Shown here: piece by piece, positions 7,602 through 15,274 of the stretch | Position numbering within the stretch: the first letter of the stretch is position 1 | How the letters are laid out: each line of letters begins with the position of its first letter | Assembly (NCBI GenBank): GCA_031366885.1 | Contig: JANLPB010000354.1 | Location: 1 to 29,760, forward strand | From: UBA668 sp031366885 | Lineage (GTDB): Bacteria > Actinomycetota > Acidimicrobiia > Acidimicrobiales > Ilumatobacteraceae | Length of the DNA: 29,760 nucleotides | Direction: 5' to 3' | The notes under the pieces: model-generated | What the model was told of the DNA's origin: nothing | Databases searched by the model: none | The model's input: the letters and a program-made list of their open reading frames with translations, nothing else | Program-made: the position numbers and the translations under genes

Positions 7602-8363
7602 TCAGCCCAGGGGCAGCCGACGCCACACAGGGCCGGGCGTGTGGCGCAGTGTCATGAACACGAAGCGCAGGATCCCCGGCGCCCATACCGTGCGGCGCCC
7701 GCTGCGCAGACCTTTGGCCGTCACCTCGGCAACCTTCTCGGGTGTCGTGGCAAACGGCGCCGGCTTGGCGCCGGCGGTCATGGCCGAGTGCACGAAACCG
7801 GGCCGAACCACCAACATGTGCACACCCTCACCCGCAAGCTCGTCGCCGAGTCCCTGCGCGAAGCCGTCGAAGCCGGCCTTGGTCGCGCCGTACACCGCGT
7901 TGGCCTTGCGTACTCGCTCGCCGGCGACACTGCTCAGTACCACGATTCCTCCGTGCCCCTGTGTGCGCAGGCGATTGGCCACTGCGATGGTTGCCGTGAC
8001 AGCTCCGGTGAAATTGAGATGCGTCAAGCCCGCCGCGCCCGCGACGTCCTTCGATGTCGCTTCCCCGTCCCCCAGCTGCGCGAACGCGATGATCGCCAGA
8101 TCGATGTCACCATGTCGCTCGGTCACCTCGGCGACAAATGCTTCGTGGGTCTCGGTGGCCGCACCGTCGAAGTGCATGACGTCGACGGTCAGCCCGTCGT
8201 GGCGCAGGCCAGCGGCAGCGGCCTCGCCCTTCTCCACGTTGCGGCAGGCCAGCACGACGGTACGAGCGGAGGTGCTGAGCAGCTCGCGCACGATGGCAAG
8301 CCCAATGTCGCTTGTGCCCCCCAACAGCAGCATTGTTTGCGGTTCGCCAAGTGCGTTGTTCAT
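7602..8363 (-). CDS. dprE2: Decaprenylphospho-erythro-pentofuranosid-2-ulose 2-reductase (DprE2)
   Basis: A 253-residue classical SDR. With DprE1 it completes the 2'-epimerisation of decaprenyl-phosphoryl-ribose to decaprenyl-phosphoryl-arabinose, reducing the 2-keto intermediate with NADH. The start, PQTMLLLGGTSDIGLAI, contains the cofactor motif (GGTSDIG at 15-21). The catalytic Ser lies in VLSSVAGERVRKANAVYG, followed by YGATKAGFDGF with the Tyr-x3-Lys pair. VVRPGFVHSAMT and the C-terminal TVWAPGILRFVF...LRHTPGPVWRRLPL match mycobacterial Rv3791 as I know it nearly end to end. It lies 28 bp after dprE1, the same order as Rv3790-Rv3791. A Shine-Dalgarno GAAGGA lies 5 nt before the ATG. The functional call rests on the dprE1 pairing and full-length resemblance. 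Confidence 0.92.
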   Translation of the reverse strand: MNNALGEPQTMLLLGGTSDIGLAIVRELLSTSARTVVLACRNVEKGEAAAAGLRHDGLTVDVMHFDGAATETHEAFVAEVTERHGDIDLAIIAFAQLGDGEATSKDVAGAAGLTHLNFTGAVTATIAVANRLRTQGHGGIVVLSSVAGERVRKANAVYGATKAGFDGFAQGLGDELAGEGVHMLVVRPGFVHSAMTAGAKPAPFATTPEKVAEVTAKGLRSGRRTVWAPGILRFVFMTLRHTPGPVWRRLPLG

Positions 8364-8368
8364 ACCAG

Positions 8369-8374
8369 TCCTTC
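8369..8374 (-). promoter_or_regulatory. Ribosome binding site of dprE2
   Basis: GAAGGA on the minus strand, 5 nt before ATG 8363. It is one of the few clear Shine-Dalgarno sequences in the window, as expected for an internal operon gene. Just upstream, bases 8375-8388 form a small palindrome, AGACA-tacg-TGTCT, which may be chance. Confidence 0.6.
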
Positions 8375-8391
8375 AGACATACGTGTCTCTT

Positions 8392-9753
8392 TCAGTCGGT
8401 GAGGCCGAGGCGACGAGAGAGGTCGCTCTGCCACATGCCGGTGGGGTCGACGGAATCGCGAACGGCTTTCCATTCGGCCAGCCGCGGGTAGCCGCGGCGA
8501 ACGGCGTCGGGGGTCGTCACCGAATCCTTGGCGAAGTAGTGGCGCCCGCCACCGTCGAGCACGAGGCGGTCGAGGCTATGGAGCAATTCGCCCAGCCCAG
8601 AAGTTCCGGCAGGCACGTCCAACGTGAGCGTCCAACCGGGAGTCGGAAAGCTGAGCGGGGCGACGCTGGCCGGACCGAAGCGCTTGAGAACGGCGAGGAA
8701 ACTGGCCGTGCCACTGGCGGCGAAGCGCTCGATCACCGTACGCATCGTCTCCTCAGCGCCGAACGGCACGACGATTTGGTATTGCAACATGCCGTGAGAG
8801 CCGTAGATGCGGTTCCACCTGCCAACCATGTCCAGCGGGTGGAAGAACGTCGCAATGCTCTGCAACTCGCCGACACGATGGCGCGGCGCCTTGCGATACC
8901 ACATCTCGTTGAAGGCCGCGACGGTGGCGTGATTGATGACACCCATCGGCGGCACCAGGGGCGGAACCGTGACGAGTTGCTTGGCGTTGTAGACCAGCGG
9001 CTCGATCGAGTCCTTCGGGCCCAACTGGTCGAGGCGGGCATGGTCGCCGCGGCCCAGCACGCTGCGGCCCAGCGAACGGCCTTTGGCTTGCGGGTCGATC
9101 CAGGCAACGCTGTAGCGGTAGTCGTCGTCGCCGTCGGTCATCGCCGCGAGGAGGGTGTCGAGGTCCGGGATGCGCGTGGTGTCGACCGTCATCCGACTGG
9201 TCTCGATGGGGATCAGCCGAACGGTGGCGTCCAAAATGACGCCGGTCAGCCCCATTCCCCCGACCGTGGCCCAGAACAGTTCTGCGCGCTCGTTGGGACC
9301 GAGCACGACCTGCGACCCGTCCGCCAGCAGCATGGTCAGCGACTCGAGGTGATTGCCGAACGACCCTTCGCCGTGATGGTTTTTGCCGTGAATGTCGCTG
9401 GCGATCGCACCGCCGATGGTGACGAACCGTGTGCCGGGCGAGACGGGTACGAAGAAACCGCGAGGCACGATGACCCGCAACAGATCGTCGATCGACACGC
9501 CGGCGGGCACGGTGACCGTTGCTCGTAACGGGTCCAACACCGCCTGATGCGCCGACCCGAGCAGCCGCAACACCAGGCCGCCTGCGTTCTGCGCGGCGTC
9601 GCCGTAGCTGCGACCGAGACCACGAACCAGCGCGCCACGGTCGCCCACTTCCTTCAGCGCGGCGGGTACCTCATGATTCGGTACCTCCAACACGTCGGCA
9701 AGGGTGGGATTGGTGAGCCCCCAGCCCGTCAGCGCGCGCCGGCGCGACGGCAT
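8392..9753 (-). CDS. dprE1: Decaprenylphosphoryl-beta-D-ribose 2'-oxidase (DprE1)
   Basis: A 453-residue FAD enzyme of the vanillyl-alcohol-oxidase fold. It oxidises the 2'-OH of decaprenyl-phosphoryl-ribose, the first half of the epimerisation that yields DPA. Features shared with mycobacterial DprE1 (Rv3790) include LTGWGLTNPT at 8-17, GLGRSYGDAAQNAGGLV at 45-61 and SDIHGKNHHGEGSFGNH at 119-135; His122 corresponds to Mtb His132. Also shared are ELFWATVGGMGLTG, FFHPLDMVGRWNRIYG, LSFPTPGW and YFAKDS with Lys409, equivalent to catalytic Lys418. At the Mtb Cys387 position (PGWNICVD) this protein has PGWTLTLD, with Thr377. It begins 16 bp after the methyltransferase stop and is followed by dprE2. 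The identification is strong because the motifs span the whole length. Confidence 0.94.
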   Translation of the reverse strand: MPSRRRALTGWGLTNPTLADVLEVPNHEVPAALKEVGDRGALVRGLGRSYGDAAQNAGGLVLRLLGSAHQAVLDPLRATVTVPAGVSIDDLLRVIVPRGFFVPVSPGTRFVTIGGAIASDIHGKNHHGEGSFGNHLESLTMLLADGSQVVLGPNERAELFWATVGGMGLTGVILDATVRLIPIETSRMTVDTTRIPDLDTLLAAMTDGDDDYRYSVAWIDPQAKGRSLGRSVLGRGDHARLDQLGPKDSIEPLVYNAKQLVTVPPLVPPMGVINHATVAAFNEMWYRKAPRHRVGELQSIATFFHPLDMVGRWNRIYGSHGMLQYQIVVPFGAEETMRTVIERFAASGTASFLAVLKRFGPASVAPLSFPTPGWTLTLDVPAGTSGLGELLHSLDRLVLDGGGRHYFAKDSVTTPDAVRRGYPRLAEWKAVRDSVDPTGMWQSDLSRRLGLTD

Positions 9754-9769
9754 CAGTTCACGCCAATCA

Positions 9770-10513
9770 TCAGTACGGCCACTCCGGCTCGCGACCGGTG
9801 ATCTTCTTCAGCACACCACCGAGCTTGAGCGTGAGCAACACCTTGAGCATGAGGTTCTTGACGAACCAGGCCAGCTGCACGAGTTGGCGTGCGGCATTGC
9901 CCATTCGACTGCGCCACGTGCCGTCGAGGTCGGCACGGTACTCGGTGAGCGAACGCGCGCGACCGACGTAACGCCAGCGCGCTGAGAAGATCAGCTCACG
10001 AGCAATCGCCAGCGTGACACCGACTGACGAAAAGGAATCGTGGATCAGCAGCGTGCCGCCAGGCGAGACGCGCCGACCCCACTCACGGATGTCGCTGCGG
10101 GCAGGTGAGTATCGGTGAGCCCCATCGACATACAGCACGGCCAGTTCACCGGCCACCTGGTCGTGGGCGACATCGCTGAAGGCCCTGACATGTTGCACTC
10201 GTTCCGCCACGCCGGCGGCAGCGAGGTTCGCGTTGAACACATCATGGTCCGTCGCCGCGGCCGCTTCGAACCCATCGATCTCCTGTGGGCCGCGGTCATT
10301 TCCCGCGTGCGGGTCGATGGCGACGATCTGCACCCCCGGCGGCGCGGCGCTGGCCAGCACGATGGTGCTGCGGCCACGGAAGCTGCCGATCTCGACGATG
10401 GTCTCGCCCTGGTGCGTTCCGGCTGCGGCGTGATAGAGCCGCAACGCCTGATCCGGGCTCATCCACCCGTCCACGTGCGCGACAGCCGTCAACGCTTCGT
10501 CAAATGACCGCAT
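9770..10513 (-). CDS. Class I SAM-dependent methyltransferase (Methyltransf_24 type)
   Basis: A 247-residue protein with a Rossmann methyltransferase fold. Motif I is TIVEIGSFRGRSTIVLA at about 38-54, and AIDPHAG at about 65-71 carries the ribose-binding Asp. VLYVDGAHRY and GGTLLIHDSFSSVGV follow, the Asp-x-x-His and His-Asp pattern of the metal-dependent Methyltransf_24 family. Many of that family methylate sugars, including cell-surface glycans. The C-terminal 50 residues are hydrophobic and basic (LAWFVKNLMLKVLLTLKLGGVLKK), perhaps holding it at the membrane. ATG 10513 is five bases after the UbiA stop and leaves no room for the longer open frame that runs through ubiA. Lying between ubiA and dprE1, it may methylate an arabinan, mannan or lipid-linked sugar; that is inference. 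Confidence 0.82.
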   Translation of the reverse strand: MRSFDEALTAVAHVDGWMSPDQALRLYHAAAGTHQGETIVEIGSFRGRSTIVLASAAPPGVQIVAIDPHAGNDRGPQEIDGFEAAAATDHDVFNANLAAAGVAERVQHVRAFSDVAHDQVAGELAVLYVDGAHRYSPARSDIREWGRRVSPGGTLLIHDSFSSVGVTLAIARELIFSARWRYVGRARSLTEYRADLDGTWRSRMGNAARQLVQLAWFVKNLMLKVLLTLKLGGVLKKITGREPEWPY

Positions 10514-10518
10514 GCTCC

Positions 10519-11385
10519 TCACCCTACGTACACCCCGAGTCCGAAAATGATCGCCCACACCACGCCCAGAATCTGCAAGGTACGGTCCGCAGCGAAAATT
10601 TCCTCCGGAGCGGCACCGTGGCCCTGTTCGAGAATCAGCGTGTAACGAAGCAGTGCGGTCAGCATCGGCACAATCGACAGCTCGTAGAAGGGCCACGAAC
10701 TCCCGGAGATCTCGCGCACCTCGAATGCCCAGATGCAGTAGGTCACCAACGTCGCGCCGACGCTCACCGAGAGCACGGTCTGCAGGAACGTCAGCGTGTA
10801 CTCGTCGAGCGTGGCCCGCGTGCCGCCGCCTTCGCCGAGTTCACGAAGCTCCGCAAAGCGCTTCCCCGTCACGATGAACAGCGAACCGAATGAGGTGCAC
10901 AGCACGAACCAGGTGCTCATCCGCACATCGGTGACGACTGCGCCGGCGATGGCGCGCAACACGAACCCGGCAGCAACAGCAACTAGGTCGACGACGGCGA
11001 CATGCTTGAGCACGGTGCTGTAAGTGGTGGTGAGCACCACGTAGCCAACCACGACGAGTCCCAGCTTCCAGCTGAGAACGAACGCAAGGCCGATGCCGCT
11101 GAGCAATAACGCCGTCCCGATGACGCGGGCAACGCGAAGCGGCAGCGCGCCGCTCGCGATCGGGCGATTCTTCTTGGTGGGGTGCAGCTGATCGGCATCG
11201 ACGTCGTGGATGTCATTCCAGTAGTACGTGCCGCTGCTGACCAGGCAGAACGCAACAAATGCGAGCACGGTCTTCCACAGTGATGACCAGTTGTCCAACA
11301 CCCCGGCGGCGCCGGGCGCGGCGAACACCAACACGTTCTTCGTCCACTGCTTGGGGCGCGCCTCGCGAATAATTGCCCGGATCAC
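10519..11385 (-). CDS. ubiA: UbiA-family decaprenyl-phosphate phosphoribosyltransferase (Rv3806c type)
   Basis: A 288-residue polytopic prenyltransferase expected to join phosphoribosyl pyrophosphate to decaprenyl phosphate, giving decaprenylphosphoryl-5-phosphoribose, the committed precursor of DPA. Visible motifs are the N-terminal ARPKQWTKNVLVFAAP at 9-24 and the Asp-rich metal site NDIHDVDADQLHPTKKNRP at 57-75. The second site, GSLFIVTGKRFAELRELGEG, and the C-terminal AEEIF...DRTLQILG-like stretch resemble Mtb Rv3806c and set it apart from quinone-pathway UbiA. The GTG start at 11385 overlaps the HAD stop as GTGA. Shared context with dprE1 and dprE2 supports the specific call over a generic prenyltransferase. 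Confidence 0.9.
   Translation of the reverse strand: MIRAIIREARPKQWTKNVLVFAAPGAAGVLDNWSSLWKTVLAFVAFCLVSSGTYYWNDIHDVDADQLHPTKKNRPIASGALPLRVARVIGTALLLSGIGLAFVLSWKLGLVVVGYVVLTTTYSTVLKHVAVVDLVAVAAGFVLRAIAGAVVTDVRMSTWFVLCTSFGSLFIVTGKRFAELRELGEGGGTRATLDEYTLTFLQTVLSVSVGATLVTYCIWAFEVREISGSSWPFYELSIVPMLTALLRYTLILEQGHGAAPEEIFAADRTLQILGVVWAIIFGLGVYVG
10521..10526 (-). promoter_or_regulatory. Possible internal -10 element before the methyltransferase gene
   Basis: TAGGGT on the minus strand, 7 nt before ATG 10513, at the same spacing as the other candidate leaderless promoters. It overlaps the ubiA stop, and the following GAGGAGC could instead be a poorly spaced ribosome binding site. Weak evidence. Confidence 0.22.
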
Positions 11386-12026
11386 TTGTTGAACCCCGCC
11401 GGAATTGCCGAGACAAGCGTACGTGTCACCAGCAGCGGGTGGTCCGCACGGGCCAGCAGTTCGCGATCACCGGCGCTGTTGCCGTAGGCCCAGACAGTCG
11501 CGTCCTGCCAGCTTCTCTCCGCAAGCCACTGATCGAGCCGGCGAACCTTCTCCTGTGCGCGGCAGTTCGCCCCGTCGAGTCCGTCAGCGAACTCGTCACC
11601 AGATCGAAGCGGTTCGGCGCACAGCACATCGTCAACGCCGAGGCGGCGCCCCAACGGGCGCAAATACGGCCCGAGCGAGGCTGACACCAGGACGATGCGG
11701 TGGCCGGCACGCTGGTGCCATCGCAGTCGCTCCAGCGTGTCGGCGCGCAGCCAGTCGGCCTCGACGTGCTGGGCAAATTCCTCGCCGAGCGCCTCTACCT
11801 GGGCGACCTTGCGCCCACGTAATACACCGCCTACCAGTAGCTCCTTGAGGCGGTCGCGGTCGCGCCGGCCGGCGGCGCCGAGCGCTGCTGCGGGCTTGTG
11901 AAGCACTGCACGCGTCAGGCCGCTCCACCCGCCGACGCGTAGCAAGAACGGGCCGACGCAGTCTCGGACCGTCAGCGTGCCGTCCACGTCGAAGGCGGCC
12001 ACATCGACCGCGATGGGGTCACTCAT
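11382..12026 (-). CDS. HAD-IB family phosphatase, candidate decaprenylphosphoryl-5-phosphoribose phosphatase
   Basis: A 214-residue SerB-like HAD hydrolase. Motif I is AFDVDGTLT at 11-19 with nucleophile Asp13 and acid/base Asp15. Motif II is VLVSASLGPYLRPLG, a conserved Lys lies in the NCRAQEKVRRLDQW region, and motif III/IV is AYGNSAGDRELLA. The cap is the small helical type of phosphoserine-phosphatase relatives. It overlaps aroA upstream (ATGA) and ubiA downstream (GTGA), so HAD and UbiA are translationally coupled. In M. tuberculosis the 5-phosphate of decaprenylphosphoryl-phosphoribose is thought to be removed by the PAP2 protein Rv3807c beside ubiA. Here a HAD enzyme takes that place, so the same step is a reasonable inference. 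A general phosphoserine- or nucleotide-phosphatase role remains possible. Confidence 0.85.
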   Translation of the reverse strand: MSDPIAVDVAAFDVDGTLTVRDCVGPFLLRVGGWSGLTRAVLHKPAAALGAAGRRDRDRLKELLVGGVLRGRKVAQVEALGEEFAQHVEADWLRADTLERLRWHQRAGHRIVLVSASLGPYLRPLGRRLGVDDVLCAEPLRSGDEFADGLDGANCRAQEKVRRLDQWLAERSWQDATVWAYGNSAGDRELLARADHPLLVTRTLVSAIPAGFNK

Positions 12027-13291
12027 CGCAGGCTCTCGATCATCGTCCAGAAGTCTGGCCAACTCTTGCTGACCACATCGGGATCCTCGACGATGATGCC
12101 ACTGGCACCCAGACCTAACAGCGCGAAGGCCATCGCGAGCCGGTGATCGTGGTGCGTTCCCAGCGTGGCGGTGTGGGCGACGCTCGGCTGCACGATGAGA
12201 CCATCGGGGTTGTCGACGGCGTCGATGCCCGCGACCCGGAGCTCGTCGCACAGGTCGGTGAGCCGGTCGCTCTCCTTGCTGCGGATGAAGGCCACCCCAT
12301 GAATGTCGGTGGGGCTGTTGGCAAACGCTGCCACCACCGCCAGCGTGGGCACGAGGTCGGACAGATCGACCATGTTGATAGCAATGCCATTCAGTTCACC
12401 GGAGCGGCTGACAGTGGTACCCCAGTCGTCCTGCGACACTTCGCAGCCCATCCGTTGCAGCACTTTGCAGAACGCCGCATCGCCCTGCAGCGAGTCGCGG
12501 GTGAGGCCCGGTACGCGCACCCTGCCGCCACAGATGGCCGCGGCTGCGAGCGGGTAGCTGGCCGAACTGGCGTCGGGTTCGATGACGAATTCTCTGGCCG
12601 TGTAGCGCCCGGCCGGAACAGTGATGATGCGGTCGCCCAGCTCGACGCCGGGCACACCAAAGGCAGCCATGATTGCGGCGGTGATTCGAATGTACGGCCG
12701 CGAGACCAGCGGAGTGGTCAGAACGAAGCGCAGCCCGTCGGGGAAGTAGGGCGCAATCAGCATCAGCGCGGTGAGGTACTGGCTACTGACGTCGCCGCGC
12801 AACGACACCTCGTCGAGTGTGATGTCAACCGGGCCCTGCACGGTGACCGGCAGATGCCCCCACCCCTCTGAGGCCTGCACCTGCACACCCATTGCAACGA
12901 GCGCATCGTGCAACGGTGCCATCGGTCGTGTTCGCAGCGGTGGGAGACCATCGATCGTGTACGGCCCTGGCCCGAGAGCCGCAAGTGCCGTGACGAAGCG
13001 CGACGTGGTTCCGGCCAGGCGGGCAGACAACGTGACCGGGCCGCGGCGGAACTGCCGAATGCCGCCTTCGATGCGAACATCGTCGCCGGCTCGCTCGGTC
13101 TCGATACCCAGTGCACGCAGACAGTCCAGCATGGCTTCGGTGTCGTCTCCGTCAGGGATGCCCCGCAGCGTCGTCTCACCGTCGGCCAGCGCGGCGCACA
13201 CCAATGCCCGGTTGGCGACGCTCTTCGAGCCTGGCACCTCGATGATGGCATCAATGGGTGCACTCAGCGGCGCCACGCGGTAGACGTCCAT
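12023..13291 (-). CDS. aroA: 3-phosphoshikimate 1-carboxyvinyltransferase (EPSP synthase)
   Basis: A 422-residue enzyme of the shikimate pathway joining PEP to shikimate-3-phosphate. Signature sequences are PGSKSVANRALVCAALADG at 20-38, the GTTSRFVTALAALG segment, LPPLRTRPMAPLHDAL, GDVSSQYLTALMLIAP and KESDRLTDLCDELR near the C-terminus. The phosphate-binding loop reads LAGTTSRF instead of the GNAGTAMRP of the classical enterobacterial enzyme, which resembles other actinobacterial AroA. ATG 13291 is 6 bp after the tyrA stop, and the end overlaps the HAD gene. With tyrA it forms an aromatic amino-acid pair within the scpA-scpB-rluB neighbourhood. In M. tuberculosis cmk follows this neighbourhood; here the DPA genes follow instead. 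Confidence 0.95.
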   Translation of the reverse strand: MDVYRVAPLSAPIDAIIEVPGSKSVANRALVCAALADGETTLRGIPDGDDTEAMLDCLRALGIETERAGDDVRIEGGIRQFRRGPVTLSARLAGTTSRFVTALAALGPGPYTIDGLPPLRTRPMAPLHDALVAMGVQVQASEGWGHLPVTVQGPVDITLDEVSLRGDVSSQYLTALMLIAPYFPDGLRFVLTTPLVSRPYIRITAAIMAAFGVPGVELGDRIITVPAGRYTAREFVIEPDASSASYPLAAAAICGGRVRVPGLTRDSLQGDAAFCKVLQRMGCEVSQDDWGTTVSRSGELNGIAINMVDLSDLVPTLAVVAAFANSPTDIHGVAFIRSKESDRLTDLCDELRVAGIDAVDNPDGLIVQPSVAHTATLGTHHDHRLAMAFALLGLGASGIIVEDPDVVSKSWPDFWTMIESLR

Positions 13292-13297
13292 CGCCCC

Positions 13298-14368
13298 TCA
13301 GCTCAACCGCTGGACTGCGGGTCGGTAGCCACGGGCCATCAGACCACCGCGATACATGTCGGCCAGTGTTGAATCCACCAACACCACCGCCACGCCACGA
13401 TTGCCCTCGACGCTATGCACCACTTCGAAGCTGTAGAGGTTGACCCCCAGCTCGGCGGCAAGCGTGAAGACTTCGGCGGCAGCACCGGGACGGTCCGGGA
13501 TGGGGATACGCATCTCTGCGAACTCGCCGGGCTGATTCGCGCTGGTGGGCAGGTTGGCACGTGCGTCGCGGGCTTTGCTCAACCGCTGGTGCAGCCCATC
13601 TCGGTCGTCGGTGTCCACCACGTGCCGCATGCCTTGCAGCCCTTCGATCAGCCCGTCGAGAGCCGACAGGATGGCCGGACGATTCTCGGCGCAGATGTCG
13701 AGCCAGATGGCTGGGTGGCCGCTAGCGATGCGAGTCATGTCTCGAAATCCGCCGGCGGCGAGCCGCAGCAGTGCGGCGTGTTCCTCGCCGCGGTCGCTGG
13801 CCAGCCCCATCAGCGTTGCCGCCGTGAGATGTGGCACGTGACTGATCACTGCGACCACCTGGTCGTGACGATCTGCAGGTAAGGCCACCACATCGGCTCC
13901 GAGGTCGGCGACGATCGCAGCCACGGCACTGAACGTCGTGTCGGCGGTGGCTGCCGTCGGGGTCAGCACCCACACGGCACCCTCGAACATGCTGCCATCG
14001 GCGCCGTCGAGCCCTTCCAGTTCGCTGCCGGCCATCGGGTGACCGCCCACGAAGCGGGCGTCGTCGATGCACCCCGCCAGCGCACCCTTGACGCTGCCGA
14101 CGTCGGTGACCAGGCCGTTGGTCTCGGCGAGTGCTCGCTTCACTTGGTCGACCAGGGTCAGCACGGGGGTGGCAATGAAGGTGATTTCCGCGTCGGCGTC
14201 CAGCCCGATGTTGGTGATCAACCCCATCTCGAGGGCCGTCACGCAGCGGTCGTGTAAAAGGTCGTCACCACTCACCGTCCAGCCCCGTTCGGTGAGGGCG
14301 CGGGCGATTGAACCACCGATGAGGCCGAGACCTGCGATGTTTGCCCGTCGAGCCGCTGACACGGCCAC
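13298..14368 (-). CDS. tyrA: Prephenate dehydrogenase with C-terminal ACT domain
   Basis: A 356-residue NAD(P)-dependent enzyme making 4-hydroxyphenylpyruvate for tyrosine synthesis. The N-terminal Rossmann motif IAGLGLIGGSIA is at 11-22. Catalytic-region landmarks are VTDVGSVKGAL, VGGHPMAGSELEG and VISHVPHLTAATLM. From about residue 285 a C-terminal ACT domain is visible (EMRIPIPDRPGAAAEVF, VNLYSFEVVHSVEGNRG), the usual site of tyrosine feedback control. The start is GTG 14368, placed immediately after the TAA of rluB with no intervening base. It is 6 bp ahead of aroA. An arogenate dehydrogenase activity cannot be excluded by eye. Confidence 0.93.
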   Translation of the reverse strand: MAVSAARRANIAGLGLIGGSIARALTERGWTVSGDDLLHDRCVTALEMGLITNIGLDADAEITFIATPVLTLVDQVKRALAETNGLVTDVGSVKGALAGCIDDARFVGGHPMAGSELEGLDGADGSMFEGAVWVLTPTAATADTTFSAVAAIVADLGADVVALPADRHDQVVAVISHVPHLTAATLMGLASDRGEEHAALLRLAAGGFRDMTRIASGHPAIWLDICAENRPAILSALDGLIEGLQGMRHVVDTDDRDGLHQRLSKARDARANLPTSANQPGEFAEMRIPIPDRPGAAAEVFTLAAELGVNLYSFEVVHSVEGNRGVAVVLVDSTLADMYRGGLMARGYRPAVQRLS

Positions 14369-15274
14369 TTAGCGTATCGGCCGGGTATCGCCCGCAGCCG
14401 CTTCTACAAGGCTACGAACCTCGGCCTGGGTCAGCTCTCGCCACTGGCCAGGCTTGAGTGCGGCGTCGCGCAGGGGGCCGATTCGCACTCGCACCAGCCG
14501 ATTCACGGGGTGGCCGACGGCTTCGCACATGCGGCGCACCTGCCGATTGCGACCCTCATGGATCGTGAGCCGCAGGACGCCCGGGCTGGGTTGCGACACC
14601 TTGGCGGGGGCGGTAACGCCATCGTCCAGCTCAACCCCGTCGCGTAGGCGACGGAGTGCCCCCCCACCGGGGGTACCACTGACTTCTGCCAGGTATTCCT
14701 TCTCCACGCCATGGCTTGGGTGAGCCAGTCGGTGGGCCAGGTCACCGTCGTTGGTCATCAGCAGCAGGCCCTCGGTGGCGAAGTCCAGTCGTCCGACCGG
14801 GTATACGCGGGGTTCGACCGGCACCATTTCTACGACGGTCGGCCGGCCCTGCGGGTCGTGCGCGGTGGTCACCACTCCTTCAGGCTTGTTGAGCAGGTAG
14901 TAGACCAAGCCGGGCTTGACACCAATGGGTACACCGTCGACCTGCACCGTGTCGTGATCGGTGTCCACGCGGCGGCCGAGTACGGCGACCTCGCCGTTGA
15001 CCGTGACGCGACCGTCGGAGATCATGTCCTCGCACACTCTGCGGCTTCCCCAACCGCGTACCGCGAGCACCTTCTGCAACCGTTCACCCTGCGGGAGGTC
15101 CGCAGACGCGGCTGCCATCTGTTCCCACAGAGGAGCCTCGACGGGCCGATTCGGGTCGCGAGCAGTTCGATTCAGCTGAAAGTCGTCATCGTCGTCGTCG
15201 TCCAGCTCCAACTCGTCGTCGAAACCGTCTTCAAACTCAGCGTTCAGGTCATCGATCGGGTCAGCCACGGGCAT
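14369..15274 (-). CDS. rluB: Pseudouridine synthase, RsuA/RluB/RluE/RluF family
   Basis: A 301-residue rRNA pseudouridine synthase. After a very acidic N-terminal extension with seven consecutive Asp, an S4 RNA-binding domain (GERLQKVLAVRGWGSRR ... GRVTVNG) spans about 60-110. The catalytic domain has YYLLNKPEGVVTT, VYPVGRLDFATEGLLLMTNDG with the catalytic Asp, and EGRNRQVRRMCEAVGHPV. The position after scpA-scpB is the conserved actinobacterial one (Rv1709-Rv1711), where the gene is called rluB and would modify 23S rRNA. I use ATG 15274, which overlaps scpB by 14 bp; a TTG at 15289 and a GTG at 15268 are alternatives. The acidic tail is longer than in classical family members and is probably disordered. 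Confidence 0.92.
   Translation of the reverse strand: MPVADPIDDLNAEFEDGFDDELELDDDDDDDFQLNRTARDPNRPVEAPLWEQMAAASADLPQGERLQKVLAVRGWGSRRVCEDMISDGRVTVNGEVAVLGRRVDTDHDTVQVDGVPIGVKPGLVYYLLNKPEGVVTTAHDPQGRPTVVEMVPVEPRVYPVGRLDFATEGLLLMTNDGDLAHRLAHPSHGVEKEYLAEVSGTPGGGALRRLRDGVELDDGVTAPAKVSQPSPGVLRLTIHEGRNRQVRRMCEAVGHPVNRLVRVRIGPLRDAALKPGQWRELTQAEVRSLVEAAAGDTRPIR
15182..15202. repeat. GTC/GAC trinucleotide run encoding poly-Asp in RluB
   Basis: Seven consecutive triplets (GTC, with one ATC) on the plus strand are read on the minus strand as seven Asp codons in the acidic N-terminal tail of the pseudouridine synthase. Such runs can change length by replication slippage without breaking the frame. Confidence 0.8.

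Noticed and set aside
8375..8388. Palindrome AGACA-tacg-TGTCT between dprE1 and dprE2 as an operator
   Set aside because: The arms are only 5 bp and it lies inside an operon next to a ribosome binding site. It is too short to distinguish from chance.
7639..9528. A 629-codon open frame on the plus strand across dprE2 and dprE1
   Set aside because: It runs antisense through two well-supported genes and their intergenic gap, with no recognisable domain and low-complexity composition.
15182..15202. GTC triplet run considered as a CRISPR-like or regulatory repeat
   Set aside because: It is in-frame coding for a poly-Asp tract in the pseudouridine synthase. There are no spacers and no repeat units beyond a trinucleotide.
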